64,000 bases of DNA from Paramecium octaurelia (lineage: Eukaryota > Ciliophora > Oligohymenophorea > Peniculida > Parameciidae). The notes under the pieces are model-generated. The model was given only the letters and a program-made list of their open reading frames with translations. It was not told where the DNA came from and did no database searches. The translations under genes were made by a program, and so were the position numbers. This document shows, one piece after another, positions 63,493 to 64,000 of this stretch. Each line of letters opens with the position of its first letter. Position 1 is the stretch's first letter. The stretch is taken from assembly GCA_905182995.1 (NCBI GenBank), contig CAJJDP010000117.1, forward strand, positions 3,018-67,017, read 5' to 3'.

Positions 63493-63997
63493 TCAATTAT
63501 GTTACTCTATTGCAACAAATTCTCCGTCATCATTATAAAAGAGCTCAAAAATGCCACCTTTCTTTTTATTTTGATTGAGGTTCTTTAACTGCTTAATCTT
63601 TTGAAGCCTTAACTCTTTGCTCGCTAAAAGCATCTGCGACTATTAAAGTACTTTCTGTAAAGTTTTACCTTAATATTTAAAGCAGGATTTTAATCCTCTA
63701 TTTAATTATCACCTATTTTATTCTTATATTCCTTCTAATAGATTCAAAATAATCCTCAAGTGCAATTATCTCGAGCCCTTATATTTAATTGATATGCTTT
63801 ACATTTTTTATATAGTAAATTCTATTTTTAATCCACTCACACTTTAAATTCCAATTCTATTCAGATTTTACAATGATCAGACATATGATTTTGGAAAAAA
63901 CTATAAACTCATCGGTTTTGGATTATCTAGCCTTTCCTTCTACCAATCTTTGTAAGCGATACGAGTCTTTTTCGATATTTCTAAAAATTTTGAACAT
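63493..63997 (-). CDS. unidentified gene at the right edge
   Basis: A minus-strand frame from an ATG at 63997 reads FKIFRNIEKDSYRLQRLVE, then WNLKCEWIKNRIYYIKN and LEIIALEDYFESIRRN, and is open for 150 codons to a TGA at 63547-63545. A second frame over the 3' part reads MLLASKELRLQKIKQLK and then KKKGGIFELFYNDDGEFVAI to a TGA at 63495-63493 and looks at least as real, so one or two short introns or a lesion lie between. The frame is also free of TGA up to the window end, so the true start may be outside. GC is raised. Family not recognised. Confidence 0.45.
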
Positions 63998-64000
63998 TAA

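Noticed and set aside
1-64000. CRISPR arrays, bacterial operons, tRNA or rRNA genes, telomere repeats
   Set aside because: No regularly spaced short repeats, cloverleaf-like sequence, conserved rRNA stretches or C3A3/C4A2 runs were seen. The gene structure is eukaryotic.

Overview
The window is AT-rich eukaryotic nuclear DNA that only makes sense under the ciliate code (TAA and TAG read as glutamine, TGA the only stop). Genes are cut by very short GT-AG introns, mostly 20-40 nt. With a Paramecium-type surface antigen and large families of B-box, TPR, MORN-like, WD-like and Cys-rich proteins, this points to the genus Paramecium; the species and the type of nucleus cannot be told from sequence. 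The usual-code open frames are almost all shadows, so the gene models here come from re-reading both strands with the ciliate code and joining exons by hand.

Four single N bases (6461, 23874, 25897, 50370) are contig joins. At each, the end of the left contig is repeated as the start of the right contig (1,270, 1,333, 1,507 and 1,223 bp). These look like unmerged overlaps, so the true locus is about 58.7 kb. Three genes are affected and become clean once the overlap is collapsed.

Layout: 1-4.6 kb holds weak, unidentified candidates; 4.7-9.0 kb a MORN-like repeat gene (+); 10.8-14.4 kb decayed WD and TPR remnants; 15.1-16.6 kb a B-box/transmembrane/TPR gene (+); 18.4-21.2 kb a large WD-like gene (-) with two lesions; 22.4-27.7 kb a double B-box/coiled-coil/TLDc gene (+), followed by a second TLDc gene (29.6-30.9) and a broken relative (33.9-34.6); 32.6-33.9 kb a secreted protein (+); 35.6-37.0 kb a second B-box/TPR gene (-); 37.4-40.0 kb membrane proteins, including a dynein-stalk-like ORF; 42.1-44.8 kb a second MORN-like gene (+); 46.9-47.7 kb a surface antigen (-); 51.1-55.3 kb a Cys-rich multi-TM protein (-); 57.4-58.9 kb importin alpha (-); 59.4-62.0 kb a third MORN-like gene (-); and a right-edge gene.

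The strongest theme is exon-repeat coincidence. In the MORN-like genes one repeat is one exon, usually exactly 180 nt, with phase-2 mini-introns at an Ile-Gly-Gly-Gly junction. In both TPR genes one TPR is one exon of exactly 102 nt with phase-1 mini-introns. The three MORN-like genes also share a second intron site inside the repeat: most units of one gene keep it, while the other two genes show it only in their first unit. Apart from importin alpha, most genes belong to such expanded, probably signalling or scaffold, families rather than to one pathway.
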